From JABDLO01 sp041749255 (GTDB lineage: Bacteria; Bacteroidota; Bacteroidia; Chitinophagales; Saprospiraceae), in the NCBI GenBank assembly GCA_041749255.1, contig JBGTBR010000081.1, forward strand, positions 1 through 64,000: 64,000 nucleotides of DNA. The letters run 5' to 3'. Positions 1 to 8,312 of the stretch are shown here, piece after piece. A program made the translations under genes and the position numbers. Each line of letters starts with the position of its first letter. Position 1 is the first letter of the stretch. The notes below the pieces were generated by a model. The model saw only the letters and a program-made list of their open reading frames with translations, was not told the origin of the DNA and did not search any database.

Positions 1-129
1 ATAATAGAAAGAGAGGTGAAAGCCTGGCAGAATCACAGAAACAACAAAAATGCAAAGATAAATTGGCAGTTTACAACAAAGGATGCCAGGATAAAACTAC
101 ACAGACTTTATCCGTCAATTTATACTTGA
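1..129 (+). CDS. IS630-family transposase, C-terminal end (partial at window edge)
   Basis: Frame 1 is open from the first base to a TGA at 127-129 and gives 42 residues. They match the typical end of IS630-family DDE transposases: a basic helix (REVKAWQNHRNNKN), then NWQFTTKDARIKLHRLYP just before the stop. That ending is a familiar signature of the family, whose members insert at TA dinucleotides. The catalytic part would lie left of the window, so completeness cannot be judged. No clear terminal inverted repeat is visible in the 110 bases after the stop. The fragment sits beside an Rhs/toxin scrap region, which fits an accessory insertion hot spot. Confidence 0.75.
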   Translation: MIEREVKAWQNHRNNKNAKINWQFTTKDARIKLHRLYPSIYT

Positions 130-242
130 CATGACACTAGCCAAAGCCTTTAATGTAAGTGTAGACTACCAAAGATCGTATTTTTCATTTTATCGACCTT
201 ATTATTCGTGACTTTAATACTCAGAGAGCTTATGCCTCTTGA

Positions 243-908
243 TTAAATCTTGATTTTACCTTTCTTGTCAATTTGAAACTGACAGCACAAATATTCATCT
301 TTCTTTAATGTGGTAAGATTTCCATTTAAACTCGAAAAATCATATAAAACAAAATATTCACCATCTCGATTCAACATTAAATTGGTAAAATAATCTGGTT
401 TAAGATTGGAAAAGCTGCCTACTTTTATTATAGATGTAATTTTTTCTTCAAAATTGATTAACATAAATATTTCTTTCTCATAGAAATCAGGCTCATTGCT
501 TATAGAATTCAGGCAAACTAATTCTAAAACGCTCTGATTGTTTTCAGATTTGAAACTCCCCAAATATGACACCTCATATTTAGATATAAAATCAAAAATA
601 TATTCATCCCATAAAATTCCATCCTTTTTGTCATAGCCTGTAATTAAATCCAAATACTTTAAGTTTTCCAATAAGAGAGTACAATAAGGACTTATATTAA
701 TGGTACCAATTAAGTTACTTTTCTGATTTAATAATACCGATGTATACTCAAACTTAGCTTTGCAAGGAATAATTTTATCTCTAAGAATATCCTTGTCAAG
801 ATTTGAATAATATGCAATAGCTTTTACTTGGTCCAGACACTTTTGTTGACTATTACAAGAACATAAAGTCAAACAAAATAATAATACAAATATGTTAATT
901 TTTACCAT
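243..908 (-). CDS. Orphan lipoprotein in toxin/immunity region
   Basis: This is a 221-residue protein of unknown function. The start chosen is the ATG at 908 (MVKINIFVLLFCLTLCSC): it gives a complete lipoprotein signal peptide with the lipobox cysteine near residue 18, so the product is probably anchored in a membrane facing the periplasm or the surface. The frame stays open upstream to 1040, but that extension is a piece of an Rhs repeat, not a natural N-terminus. After the signal the protein is rich in Lys, Asn and Ile, with no recognised domain. It lies downstream of an Rhs fragment, on the same strand as two other small orphan proteins and a toxin remnant. It may therefore be an immunity lipoprotein; this rests on context only. 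Confidence 0.6.
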   Translation of the reverse strand: MVKINIFVLLFCLTLCSCNSQQKCLDQVKAIAYYSNLDKDILRDKIIPCKAKFEYTSVLLNQKSNLIGTINISPYCTLLLENLKYLDLITGYDKKDGILWDEYIFDFISKYEVSYLGSFKSENNQSVLELVCLNSISNEPDFYEKEIFMLINFEEKITSIIKVGSFSNLKPDYFTNLMLNRDGEYFVLYDFSSLNGNLTTLKKDEYLCCQFQIDKKGKIKI

Positions 909-938
909 GGTCGAGATTTTAAGATAAGGAACCAATAT

Positions 939-1040
939 CCATCTGTTTGCCGTGTTCCGGTCATAGTACTCAGCCTCTGTCAAGCGGTTGTATTCATCAT
1001 ACGTGTAAGCGTACTTCTGCTTCCTTCCTACTCCGTAGGC
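939..1040 (-). pseudogene. Rhs/YD-repeat fragment
   Basis: Reading the minus strand from 1040 down gives about 34 residues containing KYAYTYDEYNRLTEAEYYDR, a textbook YD repeat (YxYDxxxRL) of Rhs/wall-associated polymorphic toxins. A TAA at 1041-1043 lies immediately upstream, and the frame runs on downstream into the lipoprotein ORF, so this is an isolated shard. In intact systems such repeats form the shell that encloses a C-terminal toxin. Here the shard marks where an Rhs gene was recombined or eroded. Its strand matches that of the neighbouring orphan genes. Confidence 0.7.
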
Positions 1041-1141
1041 TTAAAGAGATAAATTCCCTGCCCACAAAAGACAAGGAATGTTTCTTTTATAATCTTGATG
1101 CTGTGCTTAGAGATGTCAAAACAAGAATGACGTATCAGTAA

Positions 1142-1690
1142 TTATATCACTACAGACGAAGCCAATTCAGAGTAATTTAGTTTGAGTTTATTCAAAAAAT
1201 CCGCATATCCTCTATCTAATGGGCTATTATAATTAGAAGTTGCTATTGACTCAAAATAATTGAGCAAGTCATCTAAAGGATAATGATACTTCATTAATAT
1301 TTCATCATTTTTCAGTTCTTGCTCGAACGAATGTACGTGAGTATTCGATAATCCAAACAACATTACTTCACCTTTAAAATCATAATACAACTCCCAATTA
1401 TTTCCCATTAGGAAGCCATAATCATACTCCCATAAAAGCTCTTCATTTTCTTGTATATATCTTTTTTCTAAATGTACATTTTCTTTTATGTGATAACAAT
1501 TTGAACTTGGTAACTCATCCCAAAGTAACCCAGTATATTTTACATCGTCTGCCTGAAAACAGTGAATTAGGTCAAGTATTTTTTTAAAAGGCATTGGCAT
1601 TTCAAAAAAGTATACCTTTTTTATTTTTGAACCAAAAACCATGTTTGGCAAAGCCTTAGATATTCTTATCTCCAAAATCTCATTTTCCAT
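1142..1690 (-). CDS. Hypothetical protein, possible orphan immunity protein
   Basis: This is a 182-residue cytoplasmic-looking protein with no signal peptide or membrane segment. It starts MENEILEIRISKALPNMVFG at an ATG. It is acidic and aromatic-rich in the middle (GLLWDELP, LLWEYDYGFLMGNNWELYYDF). I recognise no family. Immunity proteins of polymorphic toxins are typically small, acidic and single-domain, and they cluster behind displaced toxin tips. This gene sits between an LRR protein coupled to a toxin remnant and an Rhs shard, so an immunity role is plausible but inferred from context only. The gap 1691-1899 is AT-rich and holds no recognisable feature. Confidence 0.55.
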   Translation of the reverse strand: MENEILEIRISKALPNMVFGSKIKKVYFFEMPMPFKKILDLIHCFQADDVKYTGLLWDELPSSNCYHIKENVHLEKRYIQENEELLWEYDYGFLMGNNWELYYDFKGEVMLFGLSNTHVHSFEQELKNDEILMKYHYPLDDLLNYFESIATSNYNSPLDRGYADFLNKLKLNYSELASSVVI

Positions 1691-1899
1691 ACTATATCCT
1701 AATTTGAGTTAAAATGAATAAGTGTTAGACCTTTTTTCCAATTCATTGCATTGCTAAATAATGTCATACTACTTCCCTGTTGTTCGAAGTTTGATCAAGA
1801 ATATTGCAGCTCTGTAAAACTTAAAAGCTCCGAACCGAAATTCGAGGTTTGGTTCAAAATATTTCAGCTAAACAAGATTAAGGCAATTTAATAAATTCA

Positions 1900-2556
1900 T
1901 TATTTCGGAACAATTTTCAAAGTCTCGTGATCATATTTATAATTATAGTGCTTCTTATTATCCATTGAGACAAAGTAAATATCCTTTGCAGGCCTAAAGT
2001 CGCCATTTTCAACTAAAGTATCTCCCAATGCCAAATGCTCTAAATTCGGCATTTTTTCAACCCACTTTAACCCATCAAAGTTGAACTTACTTCTAAAGAT
2101 TATCTTTTTCAGGTTCGGTAAGTTTTTAAGCTCATCATTCCATACGATGTTTTTACATGATAGAACTTCTAAGTATTCTAAGCTATCTGATAAATATGAC
2201 AAACCTGAGACATCTTCTAACTTATACAAATAAGACAAAGTAAGCTCATTTAGCTTTGGCATGTCATCCAAAAATGCTAAATCTGTAATATTGCCTTCTG
2301 ATATATCGAGGACTTTTAAGTCAGATAATGTCGTCAAGTCATCTTTTACTTTGTCCACTTTGGTAATAATTAATTCTTCAAGCATTGTACACGAATTTAG
2401 ATTAATACGTTTCTTGTTATTCAGTCGAGCATATTTTAATTTTTCAAAATTTGAAAGGTCAACTGTAAAATCAATCCACGAACTAACATAAATGCCTTCT
2501 GCATTCTTATTTCTCTCAATATCTTCAATGCTGTAAATTTCTATTTCCTCTGTCAC
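1900..2556 (-). CDS. Leucine-rich-repeat protein, probable immunity partner of toxin remnant
   Basis: This is a 218-residue protein without a signal peptide. From about residue 35 to 195 it is built of roughly seven or eight 22-24-residue leucine-rich repeats (for example LSDLKVLDISEGNITDLAFL and MPKLNELTLSYLYKLEDVSG). LRR solenoids bind other proteins. The start is the GTG at 2556-2554. This codon overlaps the TGA stop (2555-2553) of the reading frame upstream, which looks like the C-terminal tip of a polymorphic toxin. The GTGA overlap implies translational coupling, as expected for a toxin-immunity pair. An immunity role is therefore inferred; no enzymatic motif is seen. Confidence 0.65.
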   Translation of the reverse strand: MTEEIEIYSIEDIERNKNAEGIYVSSWIDFTVDLSNFEKLKYARLNNKKRINLNSCTMLEELIITKVDKVKDDLTTLSDLKVLDISEGNITDLAFLDDMPKLNELTLSYLYKLEDVSGLSYLSDSLEYLEVLSCKNIVWNDELKNLPNLKKIIFRSKFNFDGLKWVEKMPNLEHLALGDTLVENGDFRPAKDIYFVSMDNKKHYNYKYDHETLKIVPK

Positions 2557-2786
2557 CGTAGTAGTTTTTTTATGATTTTCAATCCAGGTGAATTTCGACG
2601 ATTATAATTCCTTGCAGATCTTACACCTCCGTTCATATCTAATCTGATTTGCTCTAAACCAAGAGCCTGTGATCTTGTTGGAAGGGTTGTTGTCTTGGTT
2701 GATACAAGAGGGCCTGAATAATCTTGTGCTATTTTTCTAGCTGATTGTGAAGCCTTTTTTCCATTTACATCCTGCTCAAGGAATAG
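2553..2786 (-). pseudogene. C-terminal remnant of a polymorphic toxin (truncated)
   Basis: The minus-strand frame from 2786 to the TGA at 2553-2555 gives 77 codons with no plausible start; a TAA at 2787-2789 closes it upstream. The peptide begins LFLEQDVNGKKASQSARKIA and ends in a basic tail (NGGVRSARNYNRRNSP, then LKIIKKLLR). It reads like coding sequence that has lost its beginning. Its stop overlaps the start of the LRR gene. A basic domain end, loss of the delivery portion, overlap with a likely immunity gene and a nearby YD-repeat shard together suggest a displaced Rhs-type toxin tip. The toxin family is not recognised. Confidence 0.5.
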
Positions 2787-2789
2787 TTA

Positions 2790-3116
2790 GATGTAAAAAA
2801 GTGATTATTACAAAGAACTTTATCATTGAAAAATTTAAACCTTTCTCACCTACAAAACTAGCAATTATCTTCATACAATGAATCATGGACAGACTGCAAA
2901 TCAATCTCAATTCAGGGATAATCTATTGTCCTATTCAATGTGATCAAATTTTATACCGTGTAAGCACGTTTCTCTATAACGCGTTGTTCCGATAGGTGTA
3001 TTCCGTCTTTTGAAGCCATTGCTGTCTGAGAATTTAGCGTGATACCAATTTTTTTTCTAAAACACTATTAAAAACAATACGCTTGAAGTGGATAGTTGAG
3101 TGGTCGCGGAAATCTA
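2790..3116. other. Intergenic, no intact gene
   Basis: This 327-base gap holds no credible gene. One minus-strand frame (2931-3056) is open for 41 residues (KKNWYHAKFSDSNGFKRR onward) with no start codon. It could be another eroded toxin or transposase shard, but I cannot assign it. Confidence 0.4.
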
Positions 3117-4121
3117 TCATTTCAAAAGATTAGGTAATGCCTGGATATTTTTTTCCACAATCATTTTAAATCTTGATGGGTACAATGATGATAATCTTTC
3201 TGCCAAATATTCTTGTTCATATTGCCCGGGAGTCGGGATGAGAATGGCATTTGAGCCCAATTTCATTAAATCCATGATGCTGGAATATCCCGATCTGCAA
3301 ATGACCAGTTCGGACGAGCAAATTTCATTATTGATTTCACAACTTGTCAACATATCTACTTCTCTGTTATTCGGGTTACATTGTCCCTTACTGGTTGTGC
3401 CGCGAATAAGCATATAATCCTGTCCAAGAAGTACCGATTTTATTTTGGTTTCCAGTTTTGACCTTGCCGGTTCAGGGCCGGAAAGGATCACCAGGATTTT
3501 CCTTTTTACCGTAAGTTTTCTGAATTCCATCCGGCTCAAATGCCCAATATAATATGCATTTTTTAAATGATTAGACTTGCTCATATCTCCACTGAGATTG
3601 TCAGGAGGAGGCAGATCAGGGATCCAACATTTGTCAAACCGGCGTATATAACTCGCATGCAAAGCTGAAACTATACTTCTGAACCAAAGCCAGGGGTGTA
3701 AAATATGTATTTGATGGGAAATAATTATGTTGCGTGTATTGTGATGCCTGGCTCCGTATCTGTTGTCGGATATGATGGTATCGATCTGGTGGTGGTGGGC
3801 TAGTTTTTTGATAACCTTTTTTTCCAGTATAATCGCTCTTCCAATTCGAAAACTTTGAAGTACCATGTTCAGACCCATCGATTTCCATGTATACCGGATG
3901 CGGTATGAAGGAAGAGTTTCAAATGCAAGTCCGGTAAACTCTTTTTGGAGTAAATGAAGTGCTTCACCATCAGTGGCTATAACGACATGCTTTTTTTTCT
4001 CCAATAAATAACGTATGATGGGAATGCACCTGGTAGCGTGGCCTAAACCCCAATTTAAAGATGCTATAAGTATCCGCTGTGAAGGTGCCAATTCTCTGTC
4101 GATGTAATCTCGATAGTCCAT
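3117..4121 (-). CDS. MurG-like glycosyltransferase (GT28-type fold)
   Basis: This is a 334-residue protein of the MurG/GT-B type. The N-terminal domain has the glycine-rich acceptor-site loop (SLNWGLGHATRCIPIIRYL) and a second Rossmann strand (VVIATDGE). The C-terminal domain carries the nucleotide-sugar site: ILVILSGPEPAR, then ICRSGYSSIMDLMKLGSNAI and LIPTPGQYEQEYLA, which parallel the MurG family's RSGAxT and PxPGxxEQ motifs. It is likely a cytoplasmic or membrane-associated transferase. Donor and acceptor cannot be read from the sequence; it is a paralogue-type protein, not MurG itself. It lies 55 bases downstream of rng on the same strand and may be co-transcribed with it. Confidence 0.8.
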   Translation of the reverse strand: MDYRDYIDRELAPSQRILIASLNWGLGHATRCIPIIRYLLEKKKHVVIATDGEALHLLQKEFTGLAFETLPSYRIRYTWKSMGLNMVLQSFRIGRAIILEKKVIKKLAHHHQIDTIISDNRYGARHHNTRNIIISHQIHILHPWLWFRSIVSALHASYIRRFDKCWIPDLPPPDNLSGDMSKSNHLKNAYYIGHLSRMEFRKLTVKRKILVILSGPEPARSKLETKIKSVLLGQDYMLIRGTTSKGQCNPNNREVDMLTSCEINNEICSSELVICRSGYSSIMDLMKLGSNAILIPTPGQYEQEYLAERLSSLYPSRFKMIVEKNIQALPNLLK

Positions 4122-4176
4122 ACACGAATATATGAGAAATCGGTAACACGAACCTTGCGTGTCAAACTAAATTGGT

Positions 4177-5724
4177 TCAAAGCCGGATTTCATCGTGATT
4201 TTTATCAAAAAACTTATACTCGTGGATGGCAAAATTGTTATCCTGTTTGATCGAAATCCATTTATTGTACTTAAAAAGCCACTTCATTTGACGGCTGGGA
4301 AAACCTTTTTTCAGGAAGGTGAAAACATATGGATGCACATGCAATATCAATTTTGAGCCTGGCCTCGATCTTATGATGTATTCAAGATCACGCTGTAAAT
4401 CATCCGTGATCAAAATGGTAGGGCGGGCTTTACCAGTGCCCCCACAATTAGAGCACACTTCTGAGGTGTCAATAATGATTTCAGGCCGAACACGTTGGCG
4501 TGTGATTTGCATCAAACCAAACTTACTTAAGGGCAGAATGGTGTGCTGAGCTCTGTCATTTCTCATAAAGTGCTTCATGGATTTTAGCAACATGCCTTTG
4601 TTTTCAGAACGGCGCATATCGATAAAATCAATGATGATCAGACCTCCAATATCTCTGAGTCTGAGTTGGCGAGCTATTTCTTCTGCAGCTTCAAGATTGA
4701 CCGCCAGGGCTGCATCTTCCTGTGTTTTCTTTTGCATTTTAGGTCCGCTGTTCACGTCGATGACATGCATGGCCTCCGTACTTTCCATGACCAGGTAGGC
4801 ACCACTGGGTAAAGTATACGTTTTGCCAAAAGAAGCTTTGATTTGTTTGGTAACACCGATTACATCAAAAATAGGTCTGTTATTTTTAAATTCTTTTACA
4901 ATTCCCACTTTATCCGGAGCTATATCAGATATGTAGGTTTTTAACCCTTTGTACAGTACCGGATCATCTACAATGACCCTATTAAAGGTATCGTTAAGGA
5001 TGTCTCTCAGTATGCTGGAAGTCTTATCCAGTTCTGAAAGGAGTTTAATAGGTTCTTTGGTGATTCGGAGCTCCTTATAAATTTCAATCCATTTATTCTC
5101 TAGCTCTCTCATTTCGCTGTGCAGATCAGCCACTTTCTTGCCGGTTGCTGCTGTCCTGACTATAACCCCAAATTTTTTGGGTTTGATACTTTCTATAAGC
5201 ACCTTGAGCCTTTTTCTCTCTTCGGGACTTGCTATTTTTTTTGATACAGCTATAAAATTATTGAAAGGTGTGATGACGATATACCTACCGGGAATGGTGA
5301 TTTCACAAGTCAATCTTGGACCTTTTGTGGAAATGGGTTCTTTTAACACCTGTACAAGCACCGGTGTATTTTTATCAAAAACCTGGTCGATTTTTCCGTT
5401 TTTAGGATTATCGGGTTCCTGTTCAAAATGATCCAGGGAAGCTGAGGTCACCCTCTTACTCATAACTAGCTGGGTGTACTTTTTCAGCGAGTTAATTTGG
5501 GGGCCGATATCAGTAAAATGTAAAAATGCATCCTTTCGTTGACCGACGTCTACAAAAGCTGCATTCAAACCTGGCATTAATCTCTTGATCCTTCCCAGAA
5601 AAATATCACCTACAGCGAAGTTGTTATCCGTCTTTTGACGATGTATTTCTACAAGCTTATGGTCTTCCAGTAATGCAATTTCAACTTCTGTGGGAGATGA
5701 ACTAATGATTAATTCTTTGTCCAC
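4177..5724 (-). CDS. rng: Ribonuclease E/G family endoribonuclease (RNase G)
   Basis: This 515-residue protein has the length of RNase G and lacks the long C-terminal scaffold of RNase E. An S1 RNA-binding domain occupies about residues 38-120 (VGDIFLGRIKRLMPGLNAAF, then FVDVGQRKDAFLHF). The catalytic region has the two metal-binding aspartates in MHVIDVNSG (about residue 322) and IIIDFIDMRR (about 367). A zinc-link motif CSNCGGTGKA follows near 420. The enzyme processes 16S rRNA and degrades mRNA in the cytoplasm. Its position next to a COX24-like peptide, a TPR protein and HU is an order common in Bacteroidota. Confidence 0.95.
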   Translation of the reverse strand: MDKELIISSSPTEVEIALLEDHKLVEIHRQKTDNNFAVGDIFLGRIKRLMPGLNAAFVDVGQRKDAFLHFTDIGPQINSLKKYTQLVMSKRVTSASLDHFEQEPDNPKNGKIDQVFDKNTPVLVQVLKEPISTKGPRLTCEITIPGRYIVITPFNNFIAVSKKIASPEERKRLKVLIESIKPKKFGVIVRTAATGKKVADLHSEMRELENKWIEIYKELRITKEPIKLLSELDKTSSILRDILNDTFNRVIVDDPVLYKGLKTYISDIAPDKVGIVKEFKNNRPIFDVIGVTKQIKASFGKTYTLPSGAYLVMESTEAMHVIDVNSGPKMQKKTQEDAALAVNLEAAEEIARQLRLRDIGGLIIIDFIDMRRSENKGMLLKSMKHFMRNDRAQHTILPLSKFGLMQITRQRVRPEIIIDTSEVCSNCGGTGKARPTILITDDLQRDLEYIIRSRPGSKLILHVHPYVFTFLKKGFPSRQMKWLFKYNKWISIKQDNNFAIHEYKFFDKNHDEIRL

Positions 5725-5901
5725 AGTTCATTTTTTATTTCAAATGCATGGCTAATTTCACTTGTACGTGTAAGAAAGATCAGAAGTTGAAAAGAAAGTT
5801 TTTCATGGTCTTTGGGGCGATCAAAACCTATTTTTCGATTTTATGGGTATAGGATTTTAATATACTTCTGAATACCATTTCTACAGATACACTGAACTTT
5901 T

Positions 5902-5950
5902 GGGATTGGTAAACAAGGATTCATTTTTTTAATACTTGTTTACCAATCCC
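5902..5950 (-). terminator. Perfect 16-bp inverted repeat between rng and the COX24-like gene
   Basis: The arms at 5902-5917 (GGGATTGGTAAACAAG) and 5935-5950 are exact reverse complements around a 17-base AT-rich loop. The hairpin lies just after the minus-strand stop of the COX24-like gene and about 180 bases before the rng start. It lacks a following T-tract on either strand, so it may act as an mRNA 3' end or processing barrier, not a classical intrinsic terminator. Confidence 0.5.
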
Positions 5951-5977
5951 TCCATTCATTCAAACATGAATAATAGG

Positions 5978-6073
5978 TTATCTATTCTTTTTCTTATGTC
6001 TGTTTTTTCTTAGTCTCTTTTTTCGCTTATGCGTAGAGATTTTATGTCTTTTTCTTTTTTTACCACAAGGCAT
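5978..6073 (-). CDS. AURKAIP1/COX24-domain small basic protein (ribosome-associated type)
   Basis: This is a 31-residue ORF starting MPCGKKRKRHK and ending LRKNRHKKKNR; more than half of its residues are Lys, Arg or His. Tiny proteins of this exact form (MPCGKKRKRHK, then a THKRKKRLRKNRHKKK-like core) are annotated in Bacteroidota as AURKAIP1/COX24-domain proteins, related to the mitochondrial small-subunit protein mS38. It is probably a bacterial ribosomal accessory protein. It lies between the TPR gene and rng on the same strand, as in many relatives. The ATG at 6073 is the only sensible start. Confidence 0.85.
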   Translation of the reverse strand: MPCGKKRKRHKISTHKRKKRLRKNRHKKKNR

Positions 6074-6089
6074 AATTCATTTATTTTAT

Positions 6090-6878
6090 TTAATTAACAC
6101 ATTTTCTATTATAATTTTCTGCCAGCTCGCGATCTCCCGTCTTTTCGTAAGTTAAGGCCAGCAGACAAATAACATTTTTATTTTCCGGATCGAGCTCTTC
6201 CGCTCTTTTCAATCTCTTGAGAGCATTATCCAATTGATTGGTCGAAATCGATAATCTTCCCAGTTGCGAAAGTATTTTTACATTATCAGGATTAGACTCA
6301 TCCAACTGTCGGAGCATTAAAATACCCTTCATCGGGTTATCAGAAGGAGGCATCTCAACATATGCAAGCGCCAGGTTTATCTGATGACTGATATTTTGAG
6401 GTTCCATAGAAATAGCTGATTCGAATGCTTTCACTGACCTTTGCAATGACCATGTTCGGACTTTGTCTTCCTCACTTTGCTGAATGGCGAGAAGGTAGGA
6501 AGTTCCGGCTATTGACCACGAATCGGCATCTTCTTTTATTCTGGCAATCTCTTCTGCATAATAACCAGCAATAGCAGCGAAGCCAAATTCATACCATTTA
6601 CCTGATAACTGTTTCAGCTTCTCTACTTTAAGAGAATCATTTTTTGATTCATTTAGTTCCAGATGCAGAGCTTCAATTAAACCATATTTACCGCCAAGCT
6701 TTATCCTGGCTTCATTGATCAGATTATCGATGCTGGTAGCCTCAATATTTACGGCACGGGTTTTCTCGAGTTGTTTTTGACTTTTAGGTTTGATGTCAAA
6801 TCCAAAATACAGTACCAAAAATACCAATGTTGAAAGTCCAACAGCGATCCATTGATCACGAGTCATAGGCATTCTCAT
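6090..6878 (-). CDS. Membrane-anchored TPR protein
   Basis: This is a 262-residue protein. One N-terminal membrane anchor (residues about 9-26, WIAVGLSTLVFLVLYFGF) is followed by a charged helical stretch and, from about 120 on, TPR units (for example RSVKAFESAISMEPQNISHQ, NVKILSQLGRLSISTNQLDN and LKRLKRAEELDPENKNVICL). TPRs mediate protein-protein contacts. Its start overlaps the HU stop by four bases (ATGA at 6875-6878), so the two genes are translationally coupled. The HU-TPR pair next to rng is conserved in Bacteroidota, but I know of no established function. Confidence 0.8.
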   Translation of the reverse strand: MRMPMTRDQWIAVGLSTLVFLVLYFGFDIKPKSQKQLEKTRAVNIEATSIDNLINEARIKLGGKYGLIEALHLELNESKNDSLKVEKLKQLSGKWYEFGFAAIAGYYAEEIARIKEDADSWSIAGTSYLLAIQQSEEDKVRTWSLQRSVKAFESAISMEPQNISHQINLALAYVEMPPSDNPMKGILMLRQLDESNPDNVKILSQLGRLSISTNQLDNALKRLKRAEELDPENKNVICLLALTYEKTGDRELAENYNRKCVN

Positions 6879-7189
6879 TCTTCATTGTCAAGAGCCAGGG
6901 ACTCTGAGGTTACATTGTCCTTTACCTGATCAACAAAAATTTTTGCCGGTTTAAATGCAGGAATATAGTGTTCAGGAATTTCTATTGCTTTATTTTTCTT
7001 TATGTGTCTTCCAATCTTCTTAGCTCTTTTCTTAATAATAAAAGATCCAAAACCTCTCACAAATACAGGCTCCCCGCTTGCCAGGGAGTCTTTCACTTCA
7101 TTAAAAAACATTTCTAATGTTACCAGTACATCTACTTTAGGGACTCCCGTCTTTTCTGAAATCGTGGATACTAAATCGGCTTTCCTCAT
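6875..7189 (-). CDS. HU/IHF-family DNA-binding protein
   Basis: This 104-residue protein is a normal-length HU/IHF homologue with a short acidic tail. It begins MRKADLVSTISEKTGVPKVD and has the dimerisation core and the arm signature: VFVRGFGSFIIKKRAKKIGR, followed by the IPEHYIPAFKPAK flank of the DNA-intercalating arm. It bends and compacts DNA as a dimer. It heads a minus-strand unit (HU, TPR, COX24-like, rng, glycosyltransferase). The gap to the divergent yicC gene (7190-7433) is very AT-rich and must hold promoters for both directions. Confidence 0.95.
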   Translation of the reverse strand: MRKADLVSTISEKTGVPKVDVLVTLEMFFNEVKDSLASGEPVFVRGFGSFIIKKRAKKIGRHIKKNKAIEIPEHYIPAFKPAKIFVDQVKDNVTSESLALDNEE

Positions 7190-7408
7190 TCTTATTGTTT
7201 GATTTATAAATAGTTATATAATTAATTGCTTTTTTTCAAAGTGGGACAAATTTCGCAATATTTATTTAATATGAAAATTTAATTCGACTTTTTTTTAACT
7301 TTTATGGCATTTTAATGTATTCATTACCAATATTTTAATTTTTTCGCTTTTTATTCAAATAATATAATAATAGGTTTATAGGAAAAGTCAATTGACAAGT
7401 ACTTCCCT

Positions 7409-7416
7409 TATATTTG
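7409..7416 (+). promoter_or_regulatory. Candidate -7 element for yicC-gmk-apaG
   Basis: TATATTTG matches the Bacteroidota -7 consensus TAnnTTTG exactly and lies 17 bases before the chosen yicC ATG. No good TTTG is seen 19 bases upstream, so this is only a candidate. Confidence 0.3.
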
Positions 7417-7433
7417 CTGAAATTTATTTTTTT

Positions 7434-8312
7434 ATGATACTATCAATGACTGGTTTTGGGAAGGCATCTTCAGAATATAATGGAAAAGTCATTACGGCTG
7501 ACTTGAAGTCACTCAACAGCAAAACTACAGATTTAAGAATAAAAGTACCCAATTCATACAAAGACAAGGAAATTGCATTGAGGAATATGGTCATCGAAGG
7601 ATCTGTACGAGGTAAGCTTGAACTTTCCATTACTGTCAGTTCTGAAGGAATAGATGATGAAATGGGTCTTAATATCCCCCTATTTAAGAAATATTACCTT
7701 GAATTACAAAATCTTAAAAGCGAGCTGAGACACGAAAACGATGATGATTTATTTACAGCGATACTCCGAATACCGAATGTAGTGACCAATACCGAAAGCG
7801 ATATCGATGAAAAAGAATGGGACAAGGTCGTTCAAACTGTTCATCATGCCATCAGAGATCTCCAACATTACCGCCAGATAGAGGGTCAGGCGATGAAAGA
7901 AGATTTAAAAATGAATGTAAGCGGGATTGAGGAAAAATTGAAAACCATTATTCCTTTTGAAGAAAACAGAGTGGAAAAGCTCAGATCTAAATTCCGTAAA
8001 AACCTGGAAGAGTTTCTCGGTCGCGACAACGTAGATCTTAACCGGTATGAACAGGAAATCATCCACTATTTGGAAAAACTCGATATCAATGAAGAAAAGG
8101 TACGTCTCGCACAACACTGCCAGTATTTTATCTCAGAACTCGAAAATGAAGACCTGGTAGTAGGAAAAAAACTGGCCTTTATAAGTCAGGAAATAGGAAG
8201 AGAGATAAACACATTGGGATCAAAAGCCCAGGATTTTGATATTCAACAAACGGTCGTTTCAATGAAAGATATGTTGGAACAAATAAAGGAGCAACTGGCT
8301 AATGTAGTATGA
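7434..8312 (+). CDS. yicC: YicC-family endoribonuclease
   Basis: This is a 292-residue protein from the ATG at 7434. That start gives the family's diagnostic beginning MILSMTGFGKA; the frame extends to a TTG at 7392, but those 14 residues are outside the conserved region. The N-terminal YicC domain is followed by the DUF1732 C-terminal domain, which ends in the conserved KLAFISQEIGREINTLGSKA and a helix. YicC proteins act on RNA in the cytoplasm (in E. coli on the small RNA RyhB). The stop overlaps the gmk start (ATGA), and yicC-gmk linkage is common across bacteria. Confidence 0.92.
   Translation: MILSMTGFGKASSEYNGKVITADLKSLNSKTTDLRIKVPNSYKDKEIALRNMVIEGSVRGKLELSITVSSEGIDDEMGLNIPLFKKYYLELQNLKSELRHENDDDLFTAILRIPNVVTNTESDIDEKEWDKVVQTVHHAIRDLQHYRQIEGQAMKEDLKMNVSGIEEKLKTIIPFEENRVEKLRSKFRKNLEEFLGRDNVDLNRYEQEIIHYLEKLDINEEKVRLAQHCQYFISELENEDLVVGKKLAFISQEIGREINTLGSKAQDFDIQQTVVSMKDMLEQIKEQLANVV

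Noticed and set aside
2931..3056. 41-codon minus-strand frame with WYHAKFSDSNGFKRR
   Set aside because: No start codon, closed on both sides by stops and no family recognised; possibly a toxin shard but not supportable as a feature.
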